A stretch of DNA of 64,000 nucleotides from Ophiura sarsii (taxonomy: Eukaryota > Echinodermata > Ophiuroidea > Amphilepidida > Ophiuridae), in the NCBI GenBank assembly GCA_035610835.1, contig CM069446.1:3908075-3972074 (forward strand). Direction: 5' to 3'. Of the stretch, positions 45,241-57,593 are shown one piece after another. Position 1 is the stretch's first letter. Each line of letters starts with the position of its first letter. The position numbers were made by a program, and so were the translations under genes. Under the pieces are notes generated by a model. It was not told the origin of the DNA. It ran no database searches and saw only the letters and a program-made list of their open reading frames with translations.

Positions 45241-46084
45241 AAGAATAACAAGGAATATACGGGGATCATGGGGATTGAACTAGTCTACTCGTATACCTTG
45301 TATACTTTCACTGTCACACACTCGAACAATACCCCCTGATACTTCCCATCCAAGAACCGACCAAATACAAGGTCTACTGACATTGGATTTACCAAAGAAC
45401 TGTGCTTTAAGCACACTAGGGATTACTAGGGACGATGCTCTTTATGCGTCACGATTGTATCACACCCCTTCACAACGCGCTAATATTGAATGCGATGTTT
45501 GTACATGCGTGAAGGTGGTATTTCTGTGGCTGTGTAAGATTTTCTAGTTATCGTAAAAAATGATCAAATTATTTGTCTCTGTTTGGACGTAAAAAGGTTT
45601 TTTATTGCACGATATTGAAAGATAGGAAATAGCATGGAAATAGTCACATCTGCGGAAATGTAGCTATATCTCTGAGGAAAATATTTTGAGCGAGGACCAA
45701 TGTCAATGATAACTCCTAAAGTGTGATTTTAGACCGAAACGGCGGCTATACAATGCCAGAAAATAGAAATTTTGAATTTATCAAAGTGAGCTAGATTCTT
45801 CTCTCTGCAAAGACGGTATATAAATATTCATATACTTCATATTTATCGTGTCTGCCATTGGTCAATTTTGAACCCCACGCGAACAAATTGCTCATTACGT
45901 ATGCATCCAATTTTTGGATTAGCGATAGTGTAAAAGTATACGGAGGTCAACGAGGTCAATCCAATGCAAGTAGACCTTTTTTCCCGGGGGTGAGATCAGA
46001 GGATGGGGAGCGGTCCATGGGGAGTGAGCCCTCTATCGTTACATGTTCATAGAGTGACAAAGAAAAGGAAAAAGGTATATATAG
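45241..46084. other. C-D spacer, no gene seen
   Basis: A stretch at 45310-45420 has a weak 5S rRNA-like phrase on the minus strand (TTCTTGGATGGG); otherwise featureless. Confidence 0.4.
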
Positions 46085-46555
46085 TAAAACTAGGATCGAA
46101 CCTGCGATTGACGATTGCAAACGATATGGCCAACGTATATATGCACGGCACAGAGATCGACGAGTGTGATTGTGATAGTTTTATTGTCCATTTATGTATA
46201 ACGAACGGATTTTTATCGTGCCATTTTTGCCATTTTATACCATAATTTTATATGTTACTCTCGCACAAACATGACAAAATGTGTTTGTAATGTGATTTTT
46301 TTATACTCTTTATTTTGGAAAGAACGGTAAACACGTTGACATTTTCGAACACAAAATTGGCGTCATTTATACGGTCCACAATCATTGCTCGACTGAACGT
46401 TGTGTGACGTGTTGCATTGCATTATTCATGTTACGATCTGTTTATGTATGTTTTTGTTATACTTCTCAATCGCTCATCGCCAACTCTGTACATGAAGCTT
46501 CATGCGCTGTCCCAACGCTGCCGTTAGAGAACAATAGATAAGTCCCTTCGGGTCC
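46085..46555. repeat. tRNA-headed repeat, copy 4
   Basis: Same unit as 15000-15480: degenerate tRNA on the minus strand (46085-46155; GGTTCGATCC), then the conserved body. It ends at AATAGATAAGTCCC, without the octamer/TATA segment. Confidence 0.7.
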
Positions 46556-47250
46556 CGGCCGCAATTTAAGGCACTGGTTTAATTTACTTCCGCTGTTTTT
46601 TTGATAAAATAATGTTTCGTCAATGTTTATCAACAAACAAATTTCCCTCCAAGTTAACAATTTTTAAAAACTGTCAGGTATAGCGGGGATTATTTTCTCA
46701 AATCTTGTGATTGTGCGTCTCTAGTGATTCTCTCAACATAAACATAACACCGACCGGTCAGATAGATTCAACAAGGAATGATCATAATGATGCAACTAGC
46801 TATGAAAGGCAACTATTTCATCAATATTGTTCAACTTTTTTGAATACAATTAGTCAAGGCTTTTAGCTTACATGTTTAATGTTCAAATAATAACCGATGC
46901 ATAACGGTTAAATGGCTCAACTTCTGTTTCAATTTCCATGAAAAACACTTTGGATCGCCGCATTCCGATATAATAGGCAAAAGAGGTCAGCTGTCCAAAG
47001 CTCGAGGTCTTTCAAATAGATGGTGACAAAACATTTTCCATCTTTTAAGTTTCCAGTATTTATGATTATATTTAGCGCAAAGTGGCCTCCTTTTATGTTG
47101 CAACTTTGGTCATATTATAATCCAAATCCATTCAGATTATTCTTTTCTCATGTTAGAAGGCTGACAGCAAATTGTTAACTTTTACTATATAAATGTTGGG
47201 AGTGGCTCTTTTTACTTCATTCTTTTCTTCAATATTTTCAAACTTTTTTC
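46556..47250. other. C-D spacer; forward copy of the 14300-14960 block from ~46925
   Basis: 46925-47250 matches the inverted block in intron 1 of B and carries the TTAA empty site at 47045-47048. No gene. Confidence 0.6.
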
Positions 47251-47774
47251 AGCCAGCATGCTATATAGGCTTTTTAAGGACCTTCAGGACCCAAGCGCGT
47301 GTGTCCGTACGGACCGACCACCAAACACACAAAGAAACAAACAACAAACAAACACCCCAACAAACATAACATTGAATCCAACGGATATTCAACAATTTCG
47401 GCCGTTCGTGTCCACTATAGTCTGGTACTTTTCATTTACGACGTTGTCTTTTCAATATTCATTGATATGATAATTCATTGCATATTCAACGTCGCTGAGG
47501 TTGATCGTTTTCAGCCAGCATGCTATATAGGCTTTTTAAGGACCTTCAGGACCCAAGCGCGTGTGTCCGTACGGACCGACCACCAAACACACAAATAAAC
47601 AAACAACAAACAAACACCCCAACAAACATAACATTGAATCCAACGGATATTCAACAATTTCGGCCGTTCGTGTCCACTATAGTCTGGTACTTTTCATTTA
47701 CGACGTTGTCTTTTCAATATTCATTGATATGATAATTCATTGCATATTCAACGTCGCTGAGGTTGATCGTTCTA
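47251..47774. repeat. 262-bp perfect tandem duplication
   Basis: Units at 47251 and 47513 are nearly identical. The inverted copy in B (14030-14297) has one unit, so the duplication is recent and local. Confidence 0.93.
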
Positions 47775-48099
47775 TAACAATGAGTGTCTACCCTGGCCAA
47801 CACTGTGCATGCAAGGGCGTCCCCAGACCCTTTTCATTGGGGGGGGGGTGTAAAGGTCATCAATTGCCGACAAAGCCATTTGTGCCGACACTAAAAAATT
47901 TCGGCTCGCTTCGCTCGCCGGAATTCATACACGCATAGTTTAGTATGGAGTGTATGGTCAGGGGCGTCAATCCGTTTTCAGACATGGGAGGGGACACAAA
48001 TTTGATAATGATAATTGAAATGTTAAAATAAAGCAGCGCTGAGCCAAGGGCGTATCCAGGACTGTTTTGATGGGGGGCACAAATCCTCAAGCTATCTTG

Positions 48100-49520
48100 T
48101 TAATCTTATATATTGAAACGTTGAAACGAATACAAAGCGCGCAAAAATTGTGATTTTAAAGGTACAGTATGTCGCCTTTAAATGTCCTCCACATAATATT
48201 TAGAATATTTGTTGTGGTTTGAGGGCCATTATAATGTTTAAACCTGCAGAAAATATGCGCGCTGAGCCCGCAATTTTTTTCAGTTTTTGAACTAAAATGG
48301 TAACGGACAACTGTCCTGAAGCTTTCTTGTTAAGGTTAAATAATGAAACATCGAAACTAATACGCGCGAAGCGCGAAAAAATTGGCATTTCTTACACTTA
48401 AATGGTCAAGTATGGCGTTTTTGACGGTTTGATATTGCATAGTTACATACATATCAAGTCCATATCCAAATCGTATGGTTGTATCCAAATCATGCGCGCA
48501 GAGCGCGCACATTTTTTTCCAGTTTTTGAACTAAAATGGTCATTGAAAACTGGTTGAAGCATTCTGATACTATAAATTAAGCTTAAATAATGAAACATTG
48601 AAACTAAATACGCGTGAAGCGCGCGAAATGTTGCATTTCTAACACTTAAAGGGTCCAGTATAACGTTTTTAACGTCCCCCATATAATATTTGGTTTGGTT
48701 CGAGACCATTATAATGTTAATACCTGCAGAAAATATGCGCGCTGAACGCGCACATTTTTTCAGTTTTTGAACTAAAATGGTAATGGACAACTGTCCTAAA
48801 GCTTTCTTGTCAAGGTTAAATAATGAAACATTGAAACTAATACGCGCGAAGCGCGAAAAAATTGGCATTTCTTACACTTAAATGGTCAAGTATGACGTTT
48901 TTGACGGTTTGATATTGCATAGTTACATACATATCAAGTCCATTTCCAAATCGTATGGTTGTATCCAAATCATATGTGCGTAGAGCGCGCACATTTTTTT
49001 TCAGTTTTTGAACTAAAATGGTCATTGAAAACTGGTTGAAGCATTCTGATACTATAAATTAAGGTTAAATAATGAAACATTGAAACTAATACGCGTGAAG
49101 CGCGCAAAATGTTGCATTTCTAACACTTTAAGGGTCCAGTATAACGTTTTTAACGTCCCCCATATAATATTTGGTTTGGTTCGAGACCATTATAATGTTG
49201 CTACCTGTAGAAAGAATGCGCGCAAAGCGCAAAAAGATTTTTCCATTTTTAAGCTACAATGGTCATGGAAAACTTTCCTGAAGCCATCTTGTTCAGCTTG
49301 ACTAATGAAACATTGAAACTAATACGCGCGAAGGGCGCAACATTTGCCATTTCTAACATTTAAGGGTCCAGTATGACGTTTTAACGTCCCCGGCCCCATA
49401 TAATATTTGGTTTGGTTCGAGATCCATTATATTGTTGAAACCTGTAGAAAGAATGTGCGCGAAGCCCACAAAAAAATTCAGTTTTTAAACTAAAATGGTC
49501 ATGTTTAACTTGTTTAGTTG
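48100..49520. repeat. 480-bp higher-order tandem repeat
   Basis: TACGCGCGAAGCGCGAAAAA recurs at 48361 and 48841, exactly 480 bp apart, and in variant form at 49323. Each unit is two diverged ~240-bp halves (TACGCGTGAAGCGCG at 48609 and 49090). Related to the 1300-1790 array. Confidence 0.92.
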
Positions 49521-50269
49521 AATATTATGCTAACAAAACATGGTCAAATGTTCAATATAGGCATGATAGGCCTACAGTCGGTATGTCCGACATCGACATA
49601 ATAGACCTATACCATTACGTGAGATATAGATTGTGCCCCTGGTGTACACACAAATTCTGGTCTCAAGCAAATAACGACAGTTGTGCTTATTGTCTTAATT
49701 ATAATGATAATTTGCATTGTTCAAGTCGAAGTTAGGACAGAGTCTACTTATAAGTTCTTACATTGCATTGATACCTATACGTTGAATTTGGACTTACTTT
49801 TGCGATAGACTGATAGTGGGCTTGCAGAGTCTACAATTAGTACAATGAGTGCAATTGGCCTACATCAACTTACATTAAATTATAGGCAAATTATTTAATA
49901 TCTTGTAACCTATGTGCCAACATGATTGGCCATTGGCGACATTATTGACTTGGGTTTGCATTGACAACGGCAATGATAGGCCTAGTTAGTATAATTAAAG
50001 AGCAATACAGGTCCCACACATTGCCCATTAGGCCTAGTCTATTATAGGCCTATACTCTGCCGACACAATGTTTTGCGTGTCTTGACAATAAGCAAAACAA
50101 AGACTTGGGCCTAGGCTGTTCACGTGCGCCGACACAAAATCTCATAAAAATGGACTCGTTCACAGTGCCTACAAATTCATACCTCCATTGCCTTTGTTCA
50201 TTTTTGATTTATGTTAACATAGCATATGCCGACACAACATTATCATTTGCGCATACGATGTTATAGGGC

Positions 50270-50490
50270 TTTCTTTCGTTCTTCCCTTTTCCTTTCTTTC
50301 TTTCCTCTTTCCTTTCTCTTTCTTTCTTTCTTTCTTTCTTTCTTCTTTCTTTCTTTCTTCTTTCTTTCTTTCTTCTTTTTTTCTTTCTTTCTTTCCTCTT
50401 TCCTTTTCCTTTCTTTTTTCTTTCTTTCTCCCCTTCTTTCTCTTTTCCTTTCTCTTTCCTTTCTTTTCTTTCTCCCTTTTCTTCCTCCTT
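50270..50490. repeat. (CTTT)n/(CTTTT)n microsatellite
   Basis: About 220 bases of almost pure pyrimidine on the plus strand, mainly TTTC units. Lysine/arginine-rich open frames on the minus strand derive from it. Confidence 0.95.
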
Positions 50491-50601
50491 CCTTTGATTT
50501 GTCCACAGCACCATGATTTTGCCGACAGATTTGATGAATGGGGGGGTGTCACACCCCCCCCCCCCCCACACCCCCCCTCTGGGGACGCCCTTGTGTGCAT
50601 G

Positions 50602-50870
50602 AGAACAATAGAAAAGTCCCCTCCTCCGGTTAGAGGGCGTTATCTGTGACCTCTCGCAGCAGGGCATGGAGTTAAGGCAGGGTTAATCATATTAATGACA
50701 AATATGCAAAAAAGCTAGCTGCCCCCCTCCTATTATATAAACTCCTTGGTTTCAGTCTTACATTATTTTCTGCTGGGACACTCACTTAATTACCACGTAG
50801 CTGGATTAAACAAGACCAATGACCGTATTTCAAAAACGGAAAGTAGTTCACAGTGTAATTGTTTAAATAT
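50602..50870 (+). promoter_or_regulatory. Octamer/TATA promoter repeat, copy 3
   Basis: Matches 28862-29130. The octamer is decayed (ATGCAAAA at 50704) but ATTATATAAAC and TTTCAGTCTTACATTATTTT are kept. Confidence 0.5.
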
Positions 50871-51835
50871 CATTTAAATAACAATAAATAAACGTGTAAT
50901 AATACATATTTGTTCGTATGCTTAAGTGACATTGTCCCTAAAAATCAAGTTTTTGTTGGCAGACATACAAATATGAATTTCCATTATACTTTGGTCATTG
51001 ATAGACCTTTGGTCAATAAACACTAAAATGGAACTTTTTTTTTTTTTTTGCCTTCGTTGCCATGACAACGACACATATTAGAATTTTCATGGTTTTTAAC
51101 AAAATTTTCAATTTTTCAGAAATTAAAAACTGCTAATTTACACATATCATTTGGAACAAACAATACAACCAGGATTTTATTTTCATTCAAAAATATAACC
51201 ATACATGTCTCAACTTTCATTCCATGCAACAAAAAAACTTGTGCAAATTGTATTATGGGATATACCATTATTTGAAAAAGGGGTGTTTTTCATAATAAAT
51301 CGTGTGAAAAAAATACACCTTCGTAAATTAATCACAACTAGCAAAGTGGTGTTTTTTTTGCATTCACCTTCTACAAATGAAAGCTTGAGGGATGTCTGAA
51401 TAATAATATATAAAAATATCCATGGGTAATTCATACCTGTTGGAACAGTGTTGCCAGAAAGTGTTGACTTTTTCCAAAAAAAAATCGGTATTACATGGCA
51501 CGAAAATACACGTTTAATTTCAGCAAACTATTTAATAAATCATCCTGTTATGTCTAAAATAGAGAACAACTATTTTTGGATCAGGGATAATGTTGCTCAT
51601 GTTTCAAAGTGCATATTAAAAAAGAGGGGTTGCCAGGTAGGTTGAGTTTAAACTTTATTCATGGCAGAACAGACTCGTATTAAATAAACAGAATTCTTCT
51701 TAAATCTGCTTTTGACAGCTACATCCATTTACTGTATCACTATAAGTGTTGTTTATTTACATTCCTGTGTGAATAACAAAAGGATTTTGGAAAGGTATTA
51801 ACCTCTAGTTTCAGAATATGGCTGATAGCAAATTC

Positions 51836-52550
51836 AAAGCGGTAGCTTTATATGAGTTTTCAGCCATTTTCAAAATGGCCACCAAAATACCAACATAAAG
51901 CACACTAATAAACTTATGATGAATTTTGGAAACTCTGTTGGATGTAAATAACGCAGTCTTGTATGTATTAGACCACTAGACACTCATATCCAGAACCTTT
52001 GCTTTGTTAACACATCAAAATCCAAGATGGCCGCCAAGATGGCCGCCAAGATGGCCGCCAAAAATGGTAAAATTCCATATATTGGCATATATAAACGAAC
52101 ACGTATGATCAGAGTATAGTTCTAACAATGGGATGTATATGTTAGACCATTAGAAACTCATAACTCGTATTTTTGCATTGTTAACATACTTTAAAACCAA
52201 AATGGCCGCCAAATTGATGGCCAAAAATGTTCAAAAATTGTCAAAATTCCATAAAATAGCATAATATCAACCATAATACATAATGAAAATATAATTTTAA
52301 TGATGGGATGTATGTATTGGACTACTAGTAACGCATATACAGTATTCTTGCTTTGTTAACTTAGTACAAAATCCAAAATGGCTGCCAAAATGGTTCCCGA
52401 AGTGGCTGCAAAAATTGTCAAATTCCATAAAATGGGATAATATCAACCTAAATGTATGATGAAAATATAGTTTTAATGATGGGATGTATGTATTAGACCG
52501 CCACTAACTCATATCTAGTATTTTTGCTTTGTTAAAGGTATATTATGTGA
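51836..52550. repeat. ~175-bp tandem units of the foldback left arm
   Basis: Four units, each opening with AAnATGGCCGCC-like sequence and closing with GGGATGTATGTATTAGACC and CTTTGTTAA. At 52024-52068 the 15-mer AAGATGGCCGCC(AAG) is itself repeated three times. Confidence 0.88.
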
Positions 52551-52589
52551 TCTTTCCAGGGAACGCCCTCAACATCGAAAAAAAAATTA

Positions 52590-52858
52590 AAAGAAGATTT
52601 TCTTGCAGATTTACATTTCTGATCATAAATCGTACATACATTCCAAGTTACAGGGCGATACGATTCTTAATTACTTCAAAATCATGATTTTAGAGTAAAA
52701 ATAAACTGTCGGATAACTCCGACAGTTTATATTTTTACTCTAAATTCACTCTAAAACCATGAGTTTGAGGTAATTAGGAATCGTATCGCTCTGTAACTTG
52801 GAATGTATGTATGATTTATGATCAGAAATGTAAATCTGCAAGAAAATCTACTTTCTTT
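52590..52858. mobile_element. Hairpin MITE nested in the foldback left arm
   Basis: Near-perfect palindrome of ~130-bp arms meeting at GTCGGATAACTCCGAC (52709-52724). The right foldback arm lacks it at the matching place, so it inserted after the foldback formed. Confidence 0.88.
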
Positions 52859-53649
52859 TTTGGCCACCAAAATGGCCGCTGTAAATGTAAAAATAGTCTA
52901 TATACATGAGTGTATCATCCAAAATAGATATTGTGAGAGTGTATATTACATCAAATCCACCAAATAGATGTTCTAAACTGGTAAGCTATTGCTTTTAGAA
53001 ATAAGGCCCACATCTGTGACAATTTTGATTCCAATCACTTTCCAAAATGGCAGCCAGAATGGTTCAGTTGATGTTAAATGACCTAAAACAATTGTTTTGT
53101 AATTATTGTAAATGAACAAACAATTGTTTTGTATTGTAAATGACCGGTACTATGTAATACCAATACCCCCAAATTGAATGGGACAGCATTCACTACATGT
53201 CTATGATAAAGCCTAGGGGCTGTAGATCTAGTTTTAGTATTCTAAAATATCCAAGATGGCTGTAAAAGGTTAAAATAGCTGAAAAACAGTGTTAGTTTAT
53301 TGTTAGTATTACATTATATATGATCACATTATTATATCTACAGCTTTTAAGCCATCCAGTAAATATGTTTGTATATGTGACAAGGATGATTGAATTGTAT
53401 AGACTCCATTTTGACAATGTCATGTTATTAAGATGGGCATTATAATGAACATTTCATTAAAATTATCTCCAAATGGCCAAAATAATTACCACGGGTGGCC
53501 ACCAATTGATAATAATATATATGACCAGAATAAAAAAAATGGAGTCTATACCATTTAATCATACTTTGTCACCTACAGATACGTTTACTTGGTGGATTAA
53601 AATATATATATATAATCTTTTGGTCATATCTAATGTAACACTAGCAATA

Positions 53650-55950
53650 ACTACTACTACTACTACTACTAAGCTGCATTTTAGAAACGCTTTTCGTAAA
53701 AACCCCAAAGCGCTTTACAATTTAAAACAATTTAAAAATCAACAAATTATAAAACTACAATTTAAAAGTACACAGATTGGAGGATAAAAGATAAAACTGG
53801 TAAGATATATACAATACCAGAACCAATTGTAAGACATGCATACAGGTATAAAACAATTTAAAAATCAACAAATTAAAAACTACAATTTAAAAGTAGGCTA
53901 CACAGATTGGAGGATAAAAGATAAAACTGGTAGGATATATACAATACCAGCACCAATTGTAAAACATGTATACAGGAATAAAATGACATGTCAATAATAC
54001 AGACAGTATAAAAACACAGAGAGTCTACAAATCAAAGAGATGTGTCTTTAGTGCACGCTTGAATGTGTCAGTATTTTTCATGGATCTAAGTCCAGATGGC
54101 AGTTTGTTCCATTCCTTTGCTGCCGCTACAGAGAAAGCGCGATTACCATATGTGACAGTTTTTATATTCTTGAAGGAAGGTGGGCTTAGCAGAAGGTTCT
54201 CAGCGGCAGACGATCTAAGGGATCTCACAGGTTTATGGATTACAAGTAAGTCAGTGATATACTGTGGAGCAGAACCGTTGATGGCTTTGTGTGTAAGCAG
54301 GATGATTTTAAATAAGATTCTCTTTCTGATGGGTAGCCAGTGTAATGTGCGAAGAACAGGCGACATGTGAACAAACCCGCGCACTCTTGTTACGAGTCTG
54401 GCTGCAGAGTTCTGGACTCTCTGAAGCTTGTCAATTATGTTCTGAGGCAGTCCATACAGAAGGCTGTTGCAAGAGTCCAGTCGAGAGGTCACAAAAGCGT
54501 GGACAAGTGTCTTAGTTGAGGCTCCATCAAGATAGGGTCTGAGTTTGCCGATGTTATACAAAGCAAATGACGCGTTTCTGCAGATGTTGTTCACATGTTG
54601 GTTCATTGTGACATGCTGGTCGATTATGGCACCAAGATTACGAGCAGATGCTGATGGTGAAACATCAACATCACCAACATGAAGTGGCGGAATTTCAGGC
54701 GTGGAACCGAAACGTGAAGTCAGATGTAACACCTCCGTCTTGGTGTCATTCAGCATCAGATGGTTTCTTATCATCCAGCTGCGAATATCAGCAACACACT
54801 TTTCAATGCGGGACATACTGATGTCCATATCCTGGTCATAAAAACAACAGTATATCTGGCTGTCATCTGCGTACACCATACACTCGAGGTTGTGTGCTTT
54901 AATGATCTCTTCGACTGGCGTGGAGTAATACGAGAAAGCCATAGGTCCGAAAACGGATCCCTGTGGAGCGCCTCTGCGAACAAACTTCCATTCAGAACAA
55001 ATTCCGTCTAGCATAATACACTGTTGTCGTTCGTGAAAGTAGGACTCCAACCAGCGGAAGGCTGTTCCTGTGATTCCAAATCGATTGTGAAAACGTTGAA
55101 GAAGAATTTGGTGATCAAGCGTGTCAAACGCCGCTGTAAGATCAAGTAGCACAACGATAACGTGCCGATGAATATCAACTGCTCTGAGGATATCATTTGT
55201 TAATCCTAGAAGTGCAGTCTCTGTGCTGTGTTGTTTACGATATGCCGATTGACGATTGCCCTCCAATTTGTTCTTACTAACGTATCTCTGGATTTGACTA
55301 CTCGCAACACGTTCAATGATCTTAAACAGGAACGGTAAGTTCGATATTGGCCGATAGTTCTGTAGCACATCCGGATCGGCGTTTGCTTTCTTTATCAAGG
55401 GAGAGACATAAGCGCGTTTAAGACTTGGTGGAACAACTGCATGAAGTAGCGACGTGTTTACTATTCGTGTGATAACTGGCAGGATAGCGTCAAGAATCTC
55501 GGGCTTTGCAAGGATACTAGTTGGCATTGGATCCAAGCCGCAAGAAGTCTTTGAGGAATCAATGATTGTCTTGCGCACAACTTCCTCATCGACTTTCTCA
55601 AACGAGTCAAAACTAGAGGCACATGACTCAACAACATCAACTGACATAGGTGGAACATTAGTTTTGCTTAGCTTATCGTGAATCTTTTCGATCTTGCCGT
55701 CGAAGAAACCGTGAAAGTCCTTAGCTAAAGTCTCGAGTGAATCGTGGGCAGGAAGAGTTTTTATCGGCTTTGCGGATGTAAGTTTGTCTGCAATACGAAA
55801 CAACTGTCTTTGATTACAATCTTTGATCTTCGCTTTGTAGTGATCTATCTTCGCAGACTGTAAGGACTTGTGATAATTTTCACAGTGTTTTTGGAAGATC
55901 TCTTTGTCAATTTGCAAGCCAGATAAAAAACTAATACTGTTTTTCAGCCA
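53650..55950 (-). mobile_element. L2/CR1-type LINE nested in the foldback element
   Basis: Minus-strand LINE with (AGT)n tail at 53651-53671, 3' UTR ending in the TGTAAAGCGCTTTGGGG phrase, and an open RT frame. The 5' end, near 55920-55975, abuts a 28-bp tandem duplication. Endonuclease absent (5' truncation). Confidence 0.9.
54025..55917 (-). CDS. LINE reverse transcriptase, uninterrupted 630 codons
   Basis: One unbroken frame, opening at TTG rather than ATG because the 5' end is truncated. RT landmarks in order: SCGLDPMPTSIL (about residue 128), YRPISNLPFLFKIIERV (~200), YRKQHSTETALL (~230), LLDLTAAFDTLDHQILLQRF (~255), GAPQGSVFGP (~315), MVYADDSQIY catalytic box (~350), LDSCNSLLYGLP (~490), NSAARLVTR, LHWLPIRKRILFKIIL (~535) and TYGNRAFSVAAAKEWNKLP (~595). 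This is the L2/CR1 layout. The lack of stops implies a young insertion. It cannot move by itself without the endonuclease. Confidence 0.92.
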   Translation of the reverse strand: MQIDKEIFQKHCENYHKSLQSAKIDHYKAKIKDCNQRQLFRIADKLTSAKPIKTLPAHDSLETLAKDFHGFFDGKIEKIHDKLSKTNVPPMSVDVVESCASSFDSFEKVDEEVVRKTIIDSSKTSCGLDPMPTSILAKPEILDAILPVITRIVNTSLLHAVVPPSLKRAYVSPLIKKANADPDVLQNYRPISNLPFLFKIIERVASSQIQRYVSKNKLEGNRQSAYRKQHSTETALLGLTNDILRAVDIHRHVIVVLLDLTAAFDTLDHQILLQRFHNRFGITGTAFRWLESYFHERQQCIMLDGICSEWKFVRRGAPQGSVFGPMAFSYYSTPVEEIIKAHNLECMVYADDSQIYCCFYDQDMDISMSRIEKCVADIRSWMIRNHLMLNDTKTEVLHLTSRFGSTPEIPPLHVGDVDVSPSASARNLGAIIDQHVTMNQHVNNICRNASFALYNIGKLRPYLDGASTKTLVHAFVTSRLDSCNSLLYGLPQNIIDKLQRVQNSAARLVTRVRGFVHMSPVLRTLHWLPIRKRILFKIILLTHKAINGSAPQYITDLLVIHKPVRSLRSSAAENLLLSPPSFKNIKTVTYGNRAFSVAAAKEWNKLPSGLRSMKNTDTFKRALKTHLFDL

Positions 55951-57593
55951 GATAAAAAACTAATACTGTTTTTCAGTTATTTTAACATTTTGCAGACATC
56001 TTGGATACTTTAAAATACTCAAACTAGATCTACAGCCCCTAAACTTGATCATAGACATATGTTAAATGCTGTCTTATTTGATTTGGGGGTATTAGTATTA
56101 CATAAAATGGTCATTTAAACAATTGTTTTAGGTAATTTAACATAAACTTAACCATTCTGGCAGCCATTTTGGAAAGTGATACAGAATCAAAATTGTCAAA
56201 GAGATGAGCCTTATATCTAAAAGAAAAAGCTTAGCAGTTTTAGAACATACTATTTGGTGAATGTGATGTAATATACACTCTTACAATGTCTATTGTGGAT
56301 TATCATTCACTCATGTAGACTATTTTAACATCTACAGCGGCCGTTTTGGTGGCCATCTTGGATTTAGTGTACGTTATTACAATGCAAATACACTGGATCC
56401 AATAAAACTATACTTTCTTCATACATTTTGGTTGATATTATACCATTTTATGGAATTTCGACAATTTGTTCAGTTATTTTGGGATCCATTTGAGTGGCCA
56501 TTTTGGATTTTTAAGTATGCTAAAAAACCACTAAAATACTAGATATGAGTTACTAGTGGTCTAATACATACATCCCATCATTAAAACTGTATTACATCTT
56601 ACATTTAGGTTGATATTATCCCATTTTATGGAATTTGACAATTTTTGCAGCCACTTCGGGAACCATTTTTGGGCCACTTTGGCAGCCATTTTGGATTTTA
56701 AACAATGTTAACAAAGCATGAATACTGGATATGAGTTACTAGTGGTCTAACACATACATCCCATCGTTAAAAATATATTTTCATCATACATTTCTGTTGA
56801 TATTATGCTATTTCATGGAATTCTGACCACTTTTTACCATTTTTGGCCATTCATTTGGCGGCCATTTTGGTTTTAAAGTATGTTATCAAAGCAAAATTAC
56901 TAGATATGAGTTTCTAAGGGTCTAACACATACATCCCATTGTTAAAACTATACTCTGATTATACATGTTGGTTTATATATGCCAATATATGGAATTTTAT
57001 CATTTTTGGCGGCCATTTTGGCGGCCATTTTGGCGGCCATTTTGGCTGCCATGTTTAAAGATTACCCACACTTTTCTCATTGAAATTCAATTGAGCAACA
57101 TTGTTACTCTCTACATGCAAAATATCTTTGAAAAAAAAGTGCCACTTTCAGGGTTAACAGTGATTAGATTTGGCTAATAATTGATAGTTTGTAAAAGGGA
57201 CGAAACACCCCTATTTGGAAACATGGTATAGTCCAATTGCAAATACCAAGATTTTTTTTAAAATATGGATTAGTTTGACTGTGGACTGCCCTTTCATATA
57301 TAAAAACAAAAATTTGTAAAAAGTATTTTGTATGCTACAAATGTGGGATCCAAGTTGAGCTAAAATTAGCATTTAAAACAGCAAAAAATGTGAAAAATCA
57401 TCAAATTAATGGAATTGCCCGTAACCATGGTAACATACATGTGACACCAATTTTTTTTCCATATTTGTTGACTTTGACCATAGGTCCATCCATGCACAAG
57501 GTATGAAGAAAATTCATATTTTTCAGTCTGCCACATTTTTCAACATTTCCTTGATTCTTACTGAATATGGTTCTTTTAAGTGTTAACACTTAA

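Larger units (their letters stand above)
47812..50593. mobile_element. hAT-type non-autonomous element, 2.8 kb
   Basis: TIRs CAAGGGCGTCCCCAGA and complement, flanked by a perfect 8-bp duplication TGTGCATG (47804-47811, 50594-50601). The B-C spacer at 28855-28870 has the joined site without the element. Content: satellite-like array 48100-49520, unique AT-rich DNA, and a CT-rich microsatellite near the right end. No transposase. Confidence 0.9.
50929..57593. mobile_element. 6.7-kb foldback element with tandem-repeat arms
   Basis: The left arm (50929-53300) and right arm (about 55930-57593) are diverged inverted copies over almost their whole length. Matching landmarks include GGCAGAC near both tips, the X-box-like site, units with ATGGCCGCCAAA, and an inner GGGGCTGTAGATCTAGTTT. 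The B-C spacer at 29195-29205 lacks the whole element; AAGTG borders both sides. Nested inside are a MITE (52590-52858) and a LINE (53650-55950). It resembles foldback transposons such as sea urchin TU elements, but that link is inference. No transposase seen. Confidence 0.85.

Noticed and set aside
50209..50667. Long Lys/Glu/Arg-rich open frames on the minus strand
   Set aside because: Direct translation of the CTTT microsatellite and adjoining hAT end.
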